NCBI GenBank assembly: GCA_024734555.1
Contig: JANPWX010000126.1
Coordinates: 2,210,032-2,274,031, forward strand
From: Trochalopteron elliotii
Lineage: Eukaryota; Chordata; Aves; Passeriformes; Leiothrichidae
Direction of reading: 5' to 3'
Length of the DNA stretch: 64,000 bases
The first letter of the stretch is position 1. Every line of letters begins with the position of its first letter. Below the pieces are notes generated by a model. The model was given only the letters and a program-made list of their open reading frames with translations. It was not told the DNA's origin and did no database searches. Position numbers and translations under genes: made by a program. Positions 51,801 to 64,000 of this stretch are shown piece by piece.

Positions 51801-54800
51801 CAGGAAATGCATCTGATCAGTTTGTAATTCACAGATAAGCTCAGCTTCATTTTGGTCAGACAACTGTTACCATCAAATGCCTGACCACAGGCATATGCTT
51901 TCAAATCTCTCACATTCCTGACAAACTATGGGCAAACCATGATTGTTAGATTTTCTTGGCTGGACCTAAATTAATGTTTTAATTCAGAGCAGTAGCACAG
52001 TTTTGAATTAAAACCCCTAATCAGCCCTGCTTACTGGGGGCTGGTTTGGCCTGTGGAGCAGTTTCAGTTCCTGGGAACTGCACCCTTGATCCTTGTGAAC
52101 CAACTGAACCAGCAGCTCTTCTTCCATACACTCAGCAATGTTAATGCAGGCACAGACCTGAACCTGTGCTCAGGATGGGAGCTGCAGACATCCTGGGAGA
52201 ACTTGTGAGCAGACCAGAGCCAGCCACAGGTAAAACATTCCAAACCTGTGTCAGACACATCACTGCTTTCATCTGGTTCCTTCTGCATTGAATTACTTGG
52301 TAATTTAGATACAGCCATTATTTCCCATCCAAACAGGATCACACTGGAACTGAGTTTTTTCTTTTTTTCTCTCTTCCATACTGAATTCCATTTTTAAAAA
52401 AAATTGGTAAACTGCCTTAATTTTTTTACTTCCAGCCCTTTCCATTCTCTAACCTATTTTCGAGAAAATTAGCTACTTTATCCATGATGCAGAGAAAGTA
52501 CAATTGTTTTTAAAAATCCCTGTGGTTCTAGTGTTGAACATCACAGACCAACTTTTCAGAACCCTGCATTTGATAAACATGGAAGGTTTTTGGAATATCA
52601 ACCTGAATACTTTTACATGGTTTTGGTAACATCAGGCATGAAACCATAGTCAGAAGGTACTTTCTGCAATGGATTCCTCTTCTGACATGTATTTAGTTAT
52701 ACAAGTAATTTGACACTAAAATAGGTATTTTGCCAGTCTACCAACTAGCAACACAACAGCAATAATTGTTGCCTTTTAATTACTCAGAACAGTTTGCAAA
52801 AAAATTCCCACCTTGTAAAAAGAAAAGGAATATAAATTAACCCTTTTTGATCAACACTAACCAGATTATATAGTGCAATAAAGAATGTTTAAAGAAATCC
52901 CTGACTCTGGACTACCCTAAGTAGCAATAGTGGCAGAGTAGTTACATACAGCCCTTATGTACTTGTAAAATCTTTAATATAAGATGAGAAATTCTTCTAC
53001 TTAGTAGTTTATATCACTAATATTTTATTATTTTAGCAACCATTTAAAAGTAGTATTGAGAGACCAGAAGAAATGGCCTCAGGTTGCACCAGGGGAGGTT
53101 TAGGCTGGATTCTAGGAAACATTTCTTCACCCAAAAGGGTTGTCAAGCATTGGAACGAGCTACCCAGGGCAGTGGTGGAGTCACCACAGACACAGATGTG
53201 GTACCTGGGGACATGGTTTAGTAGTAGACTTGTCACTGTTGGGTTTGTGGTTGGACTTGATGACCTTACAGGTCTTTTCCAACCTCAGTGATTCTAAGGA
53301 GGTTCTACCTTTAGCAAAGACAAAAGAAAAAGTACTGTCTCTACCAACCAGAACTACAAGTCTTATTTTTCACCAGGCAAGGAAAACCAGATAGGCTGTG
53401 CAGGACAGTGAAAGCTGAAACTTCAGGTGGGACTGACCCTGAAAAGGGGAGACTTGGTTGAGGACAGAGTCTGAACAGTTCTGCCAGAAAGTAATTTATT
53501 CTTACAGCTACCTTTAAAACAAACAAACAAAACCCTCACTACTAGTTCAGTTCTCAGATACTTCAACACATCACAAAGCTGGCAGAGTGGTGCAGACCTA
53601 CACTCTGCAGTTCCTACAGAATAACCAGCACACTCTAGTCTAGAGCCAGTGGGAAACAAAGAATGCTTACTGCAGGTGGAAACAAAAACTCTTCAGCTAC
53701 TCTTAAAAACTGCCCATTAACAAATGAGTAACTAGCCTGGGTAAACAACACATTAATTTAGAGAAAACTACAGACATGCAACTCCAAAATGTATGAAAAC
53801 ATAAAGGAAACACTTCAAAAATCCTCTTTTTCAGTGAGAAGTAAACATAAAACTAGAACTTCCTTGTTTCATGTACCTGAAATTATGAAAAACCTTCCAA
53901 AGCCATGATGACCATATTTCGTTAAGCTACTGTAAAAATTCTTAAAATGAAAAAAGTTGCAACCATTTCCCCTTGTTTTAAAAACTCCATGTTGTGAATT
54001 AGAATTCACAAATCCTTTTTCAAACAGCAACCAAGACATACTCTCTATTAATCATGTGCTAGTTTCTCTATTTATATGTAATTACACATGCCAATTACAT
54101 ATAAATTGGGGTTTTTTTTGTCTGGTCCTACATAATAATTTTTAGACTACTTATATGCCATACCTGAAGTTCCCTGGCAGGCTGGGGAAGAAGAAAAGAC
54201 TCCAGAAAAAAAACAAAGAGTCAGGAGATCTTCTGAACGATCTTATGCAATTATTTCTGCCAAGTTTATGTTTAGTCTTGACTTAGTATCACCTAATAAA
54301 AGCTCTCCTTTGACCCTGCATTTTTCGAAATTAAGCAGAGGGCAGTAACAGGATGCCAGGAATAGCACAAAAAGCAGCTTTCCCCTCTCTTGTTTCATAA
54401 GCTGAAAAAAAATCAAGCCAAATGAAATACAAACCACTGGTTGGAAAGCACTGCTTTGGTTGTTTTTCTTTTCCTAATATATTTTTAAAGATGACTTGAC
54501 TTTTTTTGCACCATTTGCTTTGTTGCCCTAGATATACTGTACTCTCCTAGGCTTATTTTCCCTCAGAAATGGCCATTACTGTCTAATTTTTAAGATTATC
54601 AAGGTAGAGTGGAGGGAGCAACACAGAATCTTTTCCTGTGACAGTGATTTTTAGAAAGTCTGTTCACAAAAATCTCACTGTGAAAAGCTCTTCCATTCCA
54701 GCCTTGCTTCCCATTCCCAGAGTATGACTGATGCATTTGATACCATCTTTTCTTACCTACACTCATGTTTAGAGGCTAAGGATTGTATTTCCATGCCACA

Positions 54801-57800
54801 GAACACTTGTTTCCATGCCCAGCTGTAAAGAGCAAGTTCCTCCATGTTTACATCACTGAGATAACTCAACAGGAACCTGCAAAAACTTGTGTAACTGCAT
54901 TCTGGAACACAGAACCTGGGTCCAGGCAACTCAGACTTCCCTGGAAAAACCAGTGCCCAGCCACATTATCATTGAGCACTGAATGGTCTGCAATCCAGCC
55001 ATGCAGAACTCTTACACTGACTGGAACAGAAGCATTAAAAAGATATCAATTTTTAGATTCCCATGCCTTTTAATTTTTATTATCAATCTCTTGTCAGCAC
55101 TTGGCAGTCAGTTTCTTATTCACGTGAACAGCTGAGATTCTTCCCCAAAACTGTACTCAAACACCATAAAAAGGTACAGATCTGTCACAGATGCATTCTC
55201 TTAATGGTGTGAGAAAGATTTATTATCAGAGTTCTACCTTCTGATGCAGCCTACTACTAGAAATGAGAAGAGGACAACTCAGTTTGGTGCTTGAGCTGCT
55301 TGCTAGGCTTGTAACTTGGCTATAAACAGAGTATTTTGCATAACCAGAAAAAAAATAATACTGAACATTTGTCTCCACCAGCCCAAGGTTTCTCACACTC
55401 TACACTGTATGATTCAGTTACACTGATATGAATTTTAAGGGACTGACAGGATGAACACCTTGTGTGTCAACTCCTCAAAGAAAATGAAAGAAAGTACTTT
55501 AAATGGCAATGTCAAGGACTAACAGGCACAACTGTTCAAACCAGTCTCCAAACAAACCACTCTTCAACAGAATAAACATCACATATGCAAACACAAACTT
55601 TAACTTTGTAACATTGTTCAGCACTCCCAAGATCACAAGCACTATACATAAATCAAAACTAAAGCAGAACATTCTATTCAAAATGAGTCTTAAATATGTG
55701 TTACCCAGCTGAGAGGAATTAGAAGAGAGTGGCAAGCATGGCCAACTCTCATCAATAATGACTCTCAGCAACCAGGATTTTTACTTAGAAGCTGAGCAAT
55801 TTATCAGTTCCACTAATATCTGCAGTTGAACTTTAAACTTGCTATAAGGCTGGTTTTTTATAGTCCTCAATTAATAATACTGTATTGATTTATGAGTCAA
55901 CTTATTCCTTAGAAAATCCACATCTTTGACCAGCTGCCCATTTATACAGAAGAATGTATAAGATCTATAATGATTTCTTGTTTCAGCACAGCTGAAAGTA
56001 TCCAGAATGTCTAACAGTATCAGCAATAATGTCCAACTGTGCTTACAAACTACAGTAAAGTCACCTGCAAGAATGGTTTGGAACTAGAATCTTTTCAAGT
56101 TCTCTGTCACTGATACATTGTGTAGTAAAGAAGCTTTTTACATGTTTCACTTGCACAGACATGCAGAATTAGGTATGATCTATGCTTGTAAATTAAACCC
56201 ACCCTTACCTCTAACACCAGGATTAGCTGTTTCACCCAGAAGGAAAGGAAGTATCAGTCAAGCAGAGCATGTATTTACTGCCCTAAGGCACAGCTGAAGG
56301 CATGGCTGGGGGAAGGGATGCTACTGAAAAGCTTATGCCATCAATTATTCCCCAGAGATGGGATTAGATTGCATGGCTAGAGATCAGGCTCTACAGCAAA
56401 CATCCAGGGAAACTGCCATCTTAGCCTGTATTGGGGGCAAGGCAGGCATTATTCTGAGCAAGTCACAGGGGCATTACCAGTGTCTGCAAGCTACTCGAAA
56501 CACAGAAATAAAATATTAAAGAAGGAAAATGAAAGAAGTCCATAGGTTTTTATTCGGTTTAATTTTCTTGAGTTTCCTGCCATTTGCTGGAGTTCCCTTT
56601 ACAAGCTAAGACAGATCAAGCTGAATCAGTTCTCTGAACAAATAAGCAAATCAGGGAAATACAGAAAATTGTATCTGTTAGGGGCAGCATTCTTAAAAGT
56701 AAACCAGAAACACAAGAGCTCTGATGTGGGAAATTATCTCCTCAGCAAGATGCAGCAGAGACTGCAAGGATATCCTCTCACTTCCAGACTTACAACTTAT
56801 ATTCAGAAAACTGAATTCACCATAAGGTACAGATAAAAAAAATTGTCAGGGGAAAACCCCCATATTTGTTCCAGCTGGTGTTTCCCTCACATTCAACTCC
56901 TTGATAATGCAGACCACCAGAGATGCTGCTGCTCAGCTGCTTCCTAGGCAAGTTCTAGAAGACTCCATGATAAACATGAATTTTTTTAAAGTTCATTTTC
57001 ATTCATTTATTTACTGACTTTGATTAAGCAAGTTATGAAGTTCAGTATGTAGAGAGTAACCTTAAAAAATTCTACCCCAAAAACTGCATGCCTGCAAACG
57101 GTATTTCCCTGAAGTGAAGACTTTGTCAGGCAGGACAAGTTATCTTGACCTATGCAGCTTCTTGAATGGATTTCAGAAATAATTATGTCAAAATACACAG
57201 AGGAGAACACTTCCCTTGCACTTTCCAACTCCTTTAAGCCTTCAAATCTATTACTGGATGTCTTCCAAAGATTGCTTCTCTTTCAAAAACTAGATTCTTC
57301 CCCTAGAAGAAAAAAATGAACCCAAAAAACTAGAAGCCTCTTGGAAAAAATAATTATCACCAGAATATTTATGAAATTGGTGAGGGAACGAAAACAGCCT
57401 TCAAGAATACATAAAACAGGCCCATCTATCTTTCTAAATACTCATTATATCATAAGCAAAGGAGGATCGAAAATAGAACCAAGCTAAGCACAGTATATTT
57501 ACTTAAAGACAATAAACCCTTTTAAAAAAATCCTCTTGATCTCATCAGTTAAATAGTGGAGGACAAAACCACAGATTGCTAAGCAAGGCTAAAAATGTTT
57601 TAGCATCTATTTAGGCTTAGGACTCTTCCTTCTCATCAATAATAGAAGAGCAATCACACTGAATGCCCTGGAGAACTAAATTTAAGCACTAAGATCATTC
57701 TTTCACCCACAAGGTGCAAGGATTTCCCAGTGCAGCCAATGACAGTTACATATATATGTATGTATATACCTTTATGCAGAACTCATTCTTGAAAATATTG

Positions 57801-60800
57801 ACACATCTAGTCTTGTCTGTGACTTCACATGACTTTTTTCCCCTCTGGTCAGACATGCTTGGCAATGAATGAGACAGAACAAAGTGACAGTATTTCTACA
57901 CACATCTATACAAAGTAATCCAAATTCTCTCCATTCCCAGAATTAAGGCATACTGTAAAATGGTTCAATAGTCTTCAAGCAGGTCAGCCTTGAGCAACAA
58001 AACATTATCCTTTGCAGTATACCCAACAGGTTCCAAGAGTCAATATTTGTATTTTTTTGTCATTTGTTGGATCATACCTGAATTTCTAAACAATTATTGG
58101 AACTTAGTAGGTACAAGCCACTCTCAAGTGCTTTGGATTTTTAAAATTATTATTAACATATACTGTTTGGTCACTTTCTAAGTGCTGTTTGAACATCTTA
58201 AATCCACCAAGTGCCTCCTATGGTATCAATTTTAAATCCACTAGGTGCTTCCTATAGCATCAGCTCCTTGCCTTACCCTTCATTAAGACCCATGGTTGTT
58301 TGCTCATAGTTTACTTCCCTTCTGTGCCTACAGTCCTGGGAGGATATGATTCTAAAAATATTTGCCCCTTTAAAGAAATTTTAAAGGGCCATAGGTTCTT
58401 CCCCATCTTGTGAAAATACCCCAGTGTAGTGATGATTGGTTTATTCCTTCTCATAGCATTTAAAAAAATACTTAAACATCCTGACAGACTCTGAAGTCTT
58501 CACCAAAGAGAGGAAATCCAGCACTCCCAGACCTGTTAGCAACTCAAATCAGTCATGTCTCAGATGCACCTGACACCACCTCAAACTTACACTTACTCCA
58601 ATTAAAAGTCACCTGCAGTTTGTAAGTTCTCTGTACCCTTCAAATCAATGGTTACCCCAAGACAACCTGAGAGTTATAAATTATTATGGCAACTGTTCTT
58701 ACATGTGTGCAGCTGTACAGACTAATATTTGCATTATCTCTGCTGCCAATGACCTCCCCGTTTGGGGCTCCTAATCTCTACCAGTCCTCTTCCCACGCCT
58801 TCCTCTTCCCCAAGCTCCTCCCCAGCTGCTGAAAACACAAGGTTATTACAGAGTGAAAACCTCTAGAAATGTATGTTCTAACCACTAACATCATGTTGAT
58901 TTCAACACCAGGCAACACACCGAGTCCTTTCACAGCTGCAGAGAAAACTAAAACCACAACTGAATTCACTTGAGCAGGTAACACATTTCTGGCCTGTCTC
59001 ATTAATCTGTGTTCTTATTTCTAAGCTATTGCCAAGACTCTTTGTTGCCATTTTATCACCAGCAAGGGCACAAGAAAAAGAGAGCTTAGTGATTCATTCC
59101 AGGGCAAGAAAGAGATTCTGCTGCTCAAACAGAACAGAAATAAAATGAAAAGGTGATTCGTGTATGCTGCCATGCTTGCCACACAATTGACATCAACAGT
59201 TCTCAAAAGCAGAATTGCAAATCTGTATTGAAGTTGGGTATACTGAGGATCAGAATCAAAGGGATGATTGACAGAAACATGCAGCACTTTTTGCTTTTCC
59301 GTGACAGACCAACATTTAAGAGAAACACCACTCAGTTCACAGCATAACTTATCTTTTCATCTTCAAGTCAAAAACCACTACAGTGTCAGGTATAATAAAT
59401 CCTTATGCCTCAAAGCATATTAGAAACCCAGTTGGTTGGAGCTGCTTTAAATCAGAAGTGCACCACACATTTTGGTTCATTTTCCCTGACCACACATGAG
59501 GAAGAAACAACCACCAGTTACTCAGAAAAGATGGGGTGAGGGACAGCCCCCAAAGGAAGCAGCTACAGCCAGGCATTAAGTAATTACTGTTTGCCTTTAT
59601 CTGCTGCAGAGGACCTGTGGCACAGGGTTCTGGCATGAGATGGTACAGGAAGCAATTGGAAGAAAGTGAGAATCTGCAACCAAAAATTGTATTTAGAGAA
59701 TGTAACACAGTTTTAGATTTGAACTAGGCCTTCAAGGTAAGGCAGTGGGAGGGAAAGTCAGGTTGAACAGTCTAAGCCTCTACTCCCTCAGTAAATCCAA
59801 AGCAGCCCAGGAATCACTGTTCTTTGTTAACTTTAGATGGTATAGAATCAACTTGCTGCACTTCAGGTTGGTTAGTGTTTGTTTGGGTTTTTTTCCCTGC
59901 ATCTGAGTAGGTGCAGTAACTAGGATTCTAGATATGTCAAAAAACCATCTCTAACCTAAGTTCATTGTATATAATGTGCTTCAACTCCCCCACTCTCCCA
60001 AGGGCCAGCTATACTTATTTTTCATGATCCAAGTCTATCTATTGCTTTGCAGCTGTTTCCATCAGAAGAACTTCTCCAATGTTGGATTATGTAAAGCTTC
60101 AGCCTAAGGAAGATGGGTTTTCCAAAGCTATGTCCCAAATACAAGTACAATAGATGACAAAGGTTTTTTATTTTAAAAACATACAAAAAAAATAACCGAC
60201 ATTTAAATGCATTTCTCTTTTACCATACAGATTTAGACAATAAAATATGGTTAAGAAATCTTAAATAGACAAAACATGACTCAGCTGTCAAATAAGCATA
60301 TGGTCAACCTGCAAGTACAAGTACTTTTGTAAAGTGTTTTCATCAAAAATTAAGGGAGCCAGAAATCAAGCAGAATCCACCTCTAACACCCTTTCCAACA
60401 CCATGAGAAACAACTTAGAGGTAATTATTTGTATTTACTACAGATTTTTTTTTTTGAAGAGTCCTCTATTTTTTCTTTGAATTGAAAATTTGATTCTCAG
60501 CATTTGGAATTGTTTATGAAGCTGTAAAATGAACACAGGATTTGCTTAACATATTTGAAGTATTCTTTTGACCAAAGGTCCCAAGCCCTTGGAGAAAATT
60601 GGCTCATGTAGCAAATGTGGGAGCTTAGTTGGCATGCAAAATCTAAGTCCACAAAAAGAAGAGCTTCCTATTAAGTATGCACTTGGATTGCATTTTCTGA
60701 ATGAATTAATACATCCTAAGAGACACAGCAGAAAGTCTTTCTTTCTGTAGGTATCTACAACCTCAAGTTCAGGAAAGATTAAGCCCTCCCAGTATTTTTT

Positions 60801-62005
60801 GGCCCAGAACAGGAAGTGAAAAATGAAACTGAGTGCTTTTAATTTACAATCCAGCCGTGCCAAAAAGGCCTCATACTCAAATTCTGAAATCATGGAAAAA
60901 AATTGAAGTCAAGTAAAAACCCATTATTGCCTGATGGCCTTGGATAAGCAAGCAGGTATACTTTCTCCTCACCCAAAGAAAACCTAAATTCAGAAGGAGC
61001 AGCATTTTCAAGCCCTCCCATCTCTTCAGCACTGAAGAGCAGCATCACCTGAGTGCTGCTAAACACACAAACAGGCAGGAGCAACAGAGAGAAGTTTTAG
61101 TGTCAAACCCTTTATAACTAACTTTATTTGACAAAACAGTTATATAGAGAACATTTGGTATTAAAAAGTTTGAAAAGCAACTGAAGCGTTTTCTCCGTGA
61201 CAGCATAAAGAATAATTTAATCAGGAGTTTGTTTGAAGCAAAGAATGAACCAGTCTGTCAAGTATTTATCCCAAACTTCAAGCTTTCCTACTTATTTAAT
61301 ACATCACAAGTCTTGGTTTCTTCTAGCAACAGGGAAGAAGGGCAGGCCTAGCCTGTTTCAAGGTTCCACCTATTCTCTAAGCTCAGACAGTCCAACTATT
61401 TTGAACATCTCTGGGTAATCATATTCCTTAGGAGCTGGTAGACAGCAAAAGCATGTTTATAGATTCAATAACACAAGTGGGACATTCTGGAAACAGACAG
61501 ATTTGTGACCTTCAGTCCAACAGAGTCAAAAGAAATCTCTATCTGGAATAACCATAACCAGAATAACTTCCCCACCCAGAGATCCATGCTTTCTTCTGAC
61601 AGTTCTCCTTAGACTTTTCAGATACAACAGCTCACAAACAGTACCCACCTGACAGCAGACAAGACTGTTAACATGGGAAATGTATTAGATCAACCTTTAT
61701 GTCACATTCAGAAGTTTCCAGAATATATCCAGTTCTTAGTACACAACATGTATGACCTAAGAGTGAACCCAGGGAAGATACTTCGAAGTGTACATCAATT
61801 TGCATCCCTTATCTACTGGCAGTGGTGTCACAGTGACAACCATTTTGGTTAAGAAATAATTCATGAGGTCTCTAAAGAAACCACTTGCCTTGGAGATCAA
61901 TTCATCGTGATTGGCGAGATGGGCTCTGCAGTGGATGCAGCTGTAGGTTCGATGACAGTTTGGCAGGTAAGCCTGGAACGTTTTTGATTTTGTCATTTTT
62001 ACCAT
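48727..62005 (-). CDS. YPEL1: YPEL1, yippee-like 1, complete coding sequence in four exons
   Basis: Four - strand exons (62005-61889, 51323-51280, 49861-49753, 48816-48727) join into 119 codons plus stop, the usual YPEL1 length. The protein is a small, extremely conserved yippee-domain zinc protein reported in the nucleus and linked to cell morphology; its biochemical role is unsettled. Two cysteine pairs are visible, C23-x-x-C26 (YSCIHC) and C79-x-x-C82 (IYCENC), with 52 residues between them, the family signature. [28 protein letters not shown] and the ending DNGWE match YPEL1 rather than YPEL2 (Arg6, Ser16, Tyr in place of the Phe, and final Asp there). The start lies in a good context (GAGATGG), and upstream in-frame sequence reaches a TGA without an ATG. 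The neighbour PPIL2 faces it tail to tail, as in human 22q11.2. The first intron inside the coding region has a GC donor. Confidence 0.97.
48817..49752 (-). other. YPEL1: YPEL1 intron, 0.9 kb
   Basis: GT-AG intron of 936 bases (acceptor CCCCTTTCCAG). Nothing else is recognised. Confidence 0.85.
49753..49861 (-). CDS. YPEL1: YPEL1 third coding exon, second cysteine pair
   Basis: A 109-base exon completing a split Val codon, then [20 protein letters not shown] and [16 protein letters not shown]. It contains the second CxxC pair and the invariant TGLHAVADI and GWKY motifs of the yippee family. The donor is GTAAGT. Confidence 0.97.
49862..51279 (-). other. YPEL1: YPEL1 intron, 1.4 kb
   Basis: GT-AG intron (donor GTAAGT, acceptor TTTTTTTCCAG). 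No gene or repeat is seen. Confidence 0.85.
51280..51323 (-). CDS. YPEL1: YPEL1 second coding exon, 44 bases
   Basis: Encodes [14 protein letters not shown] and two bases of a Val codon. The donor on the - strand is GTAAGT. This small exon carries the conserved GRAYLFNS part of the yippee domain between the cysteine pairs. Confidence 0.96.
53060..53298 (+). mobile_element. CR1 LINE 3' tail, truncated
   Basis: This matches the 3' end of avian CR1 elements in order: an AATGGCCTCAGGTTGCACCA block, GGGGAGGTTTAGGCTGG, AAACATTTCTTCACCC, AAGCATTGGAACGAGCTACC, GGTGGAGTCACCA, GGTTGGACTTGATGACCTTA, TTTTCCAACC, and a terminal GATTCTAAG like the ATTCTATG end repeat. It is strongly 5' truncated, as most CR1 copies are, and has no coding capacity. 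It lies in a YPEL1 intron on the opposite strand to the gene. Confidence 0.9.
58198..58265. repeat. 34-base tandem duplication, diverged
   Basis: A 34-base unit starting TTAAATCCAC occurs at 58198-58231 and again at 58232-58265, with seven differences by eye, all transitions. It lies in a YPEL1 intron. Confidence 0.8.
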
Positions 62006-62171
62006 CTCTGCTGGTGGCTCCTCACTCAGCTCAGGGCTGGCACTTGAAGAATTACAACTTTGCTGAACTCGCTGACAAAAGAAACACTGGAATATGCAAG
62101 CAAAAGCCGTTGTTGTTCTGGAGTGTGTGTGGCACTTTCCACACAAATGACAGAAGAGAAACAGTCACAAC
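61889..62171 (-). CDS. YPEL1: YPEL1 first coding exon with 5' UTR part
   Basis: The exon probably begins at 62171, after a CACCTACAG acceptor, and has 166 bases of 5' UTR. The ATG is at 62005-62003. It codes for [20 protein letters not shown] and [19 protein letters not shown] (39 residues). The coding part ends with AAG at 61889 and is followed by GCAAGT, so the donor is GC rather than GT. The upstream non-coding exon(s) were not found in the window. Confidence 0.93.
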
Positions 62172-64000
62172 CTGTAGGTGAAAAGAGCAGAACAATTAGC
62201 AGCTTACAACAAGACCAGAGTTAACTTGTTATTCAACAAGTCCAGCCATAAAGCAAAGCGTTATTTGGAGCAAATGCCTGGCTGCACTACAGGCCCCTTT
62301 TTCTAAGGAGCTGTGCAGTTCAAGTTCCATTCAACACAGCAAAAAGCAGTTCTGTTCCACTAATGGCTTCTACTCCATCACACTTCTAATGAGGGACAAG
62401 ATTCAAACAGCTCTCCTTGAAACAAAACCACTTTCTACATTATACCAGGTGTACTCTCGAAGACAACCACGCAGAAAATCCCACTAAAAAGGTAGGGAAG
62501 GAGAAGATAATTTGTCTTTGAAGTTCTAGTGGTCACTTCCAATATAACTAGCAACAAGGAAAACAACCTTGGAAAACACTTGTTCTGTCCAACAGTAAAT
62601 ATAGTTTATATATTTGCCCTTCAGCTTTTAGCAAAAATCTTGCAGGATCACATCTGGCTTTAAGTCAAATACCAAGATGCTGCCACCCGATTCAGAAATC
62701 CTGTCTACTCTTTCAAGCTCTGCAGAATTATGCCTTTAGGCAAAGACCTTAACTGGTGTCCTGATCAAAGCTAATTAGCTACTTCCTCACTGTACCAGAA
62801 TAGCCTTAATGGAAGCCACCGAACCCACAATCTGATACTGAAGCTAAATTCTGCACAGAGAACACCCAACTCCATCCTCAATCCTCAGAGGGCATTTCAG
62901 ACACATTACATGTCAGAGCATGCACAGCCTCCCGCTGTGCTGGAAAGCAAACCTTTTTAGTTTGCCGAAAAACGAAACAGATGCTAAACACTGATAACAT
63001 CTCCTGGTCTGTCAGAGGCCAGCAGTTCCCAGGCTATGTATGCACCGTGCTAATGAGCACTCCCAACACTGCACAGTCAACTTAGGTCATCGGGGACTGC
63101 CAGAGTAGGTAAATAGCACAAACAGAAATGAGAGACAATATAAGGAATTTACAGTATGCTGATCCAGCTAAGAGCATGCAACTGACTTACCACAGGCATA
63201 AACTGTGTGCAGGGCAGCACTAACCTCTCTTCTAGCAGTAGGATACTGGCAATACAACTAGAGCAGATAGTGAAAGCCACATAAATTAAAGCCTGTTTTT
63301 AGGAAGCAGTTACTGTGCTTCAAAAGAAGCCTTGAGAAAGCAATCTGTACAGCAGGCCTAGCACATGAGACAACCACAGCAAAACTTAAAGGGGTTTCAG
63401 TTTAGATTTTTTTTTTTAATCCTAAGCAGGAGAAAACTCAAACTACTGAAGGACTTGCTAAAGAAAATTTCTTACACAAAGAATTGCAAAGGCAGAGTTA
63501 AGCCAAAAACAAGACAACACATAACAGGAAATCCAAAAAAATAAAGTATCAATGGGCACAAGTTGTCATCCAAAGCATGGATCTACGCATGACAGAGATT
63601 GGGAAAACGTTTGATAAGGGATATATTTATATGTTTGAAATATTAACTCATCTGGCACGAAGAGCAGGACTTAAATGTTAACAGTAATTTAAACAAACAT
63701 TACATACTTGGTGTCCCGAGATAATTTAATTACAACTGCACAGGGAAAAATAATTACATTATATGCAGAAAACAGTTTGCTTTTATAGAACAGCTAGATA
63801 TGAAGCCACGTTTATTAGAAGTAAGACATGAGAAAAGTGACCCAAGAACATGAGGTTTCTGTTAAATTCCCTGTTTGAACTCAATGGTAGATATAGATGT
63901 TGTTTAGGTTAACAGAAATAGACAAAACCAGAACAAAACAGGGCTTCAGAATGAAAGGCACCACATGCTAAGATATTTTGATTTTGGCTTAAATTAAACC
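62172..64000 (-). other. YPEL1: YPEL1 5' intron (partial)
   Basis: Sequence upstream of the first coding exon. It is AT-rich, lacks a CpG island and shows no recognisable exon, so the YPEL1 promoter is probably beyond base 64000. Confidence 0.65.

Larger units (their letters stand above)
51324..61888 (-). other. YPEL1: YPEL1 intron, 10.6 kb, GC-AG
   Basis: Intron between the first and second coding exons. The donor reads AAG|GCAAGT and the acceptor AATGCAG|TCC, preceded by a T-rich tract. It contains a CR1 LINE tail at 53.06-53.30 kb and a 34-base tandem duplication at 58.2 kb. Nothing else was assigned; short reading frames are taken as chance. Confidence 0.85.

Noticed and set aside
62006..62164. 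In-frame N-terminal extension of YPEL1
   Set aside because: The upstream frame is open for about 53 codons, but it has no ATG (the earliest apparent start is a TTG at 62146) and hits a TGA at 62167-62165. The conserved start MVKMTK is well placed.
1..64000. CRISPR arrays, operons, phage, endogenous retrovirus, tRNA or rRNA genes
   Set aside because: I looked for regular direct repeats with spacers, paired LTRs and tRNA A/B boxes, and saw none that could be supported. The splice structure shows the DNA is eukaryotic.

Overview
This window is nuclear vertebrate DNA, most likely from a bird. It holds the 3' part of one gene on the + strand and most or all of the coding part of a second gene on the - strand, in a tail-to-tail arrangement. 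The exons are small (34 to 140 coding bases), bounded by splice sites, and separated by introns of up to about 10.5 kb. Transposon content looks low, and the clearest transposon is a chicken-repeat-1 (CR1) LINE tail at about 53.06-53.30 kb. These traits, together with the protein matches, fit an avian genome best. A turtle or crocodilian is not strictly excluded, and I cannot name the species.

From 1 to about 28.2 kb lies the 3' half of PPIL2 (cyclophilin-60, a U-box and cyclophilin protein of the nucleus and spliceosome). Eight coding exons on the + strand encode the last 222 residues, covering most of the cyclophilin domain and the lysine/glutamate-rich tail ending FGDFSSW. The U-box exons and the first strands of the cyclophilin domain lie left of the window. 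A 3' UTR follows, with two candidate poly(A) signals.

From about 28.2 to 44.4 kb is a GC-rich spacer between the two 3' ends. No conserved protein gene is recognisable in it. It does contain a CpG-island-like block at 30.59-31.02 kb with YY1-type sites and a possible short first exon, a polypurine tract, small tandem duplications, and several AT-rich or inverted-repeat blocks that look like candidate regulatory DNA.

From about 44.4 to 64 kb is YPEL1 (yippee-like 1) on the - strand. Four coding exons rebuild the full 119-residue protein with its zinc-binding C-X2-C-X52-C-X2-C pattern. The 3' UTR is long. The intron after the first coding exon appears to use a GC-AG splice pair. The non-coding first exon(s) and promoter are probably to the right of the window. 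The PPIL2-YPEL1 neighbourhood matches the gene order on human chromosome 22q11.2.

The two genes are neighbours only by conserved synteny; nothing here suggests a shared pathway. I found no CRISPR array, tRNA, rRNA, operon or obvious novel multi-gene system. The best lead for something undescribed is the CpG-rich, promoter-like block between the two convergent genes.
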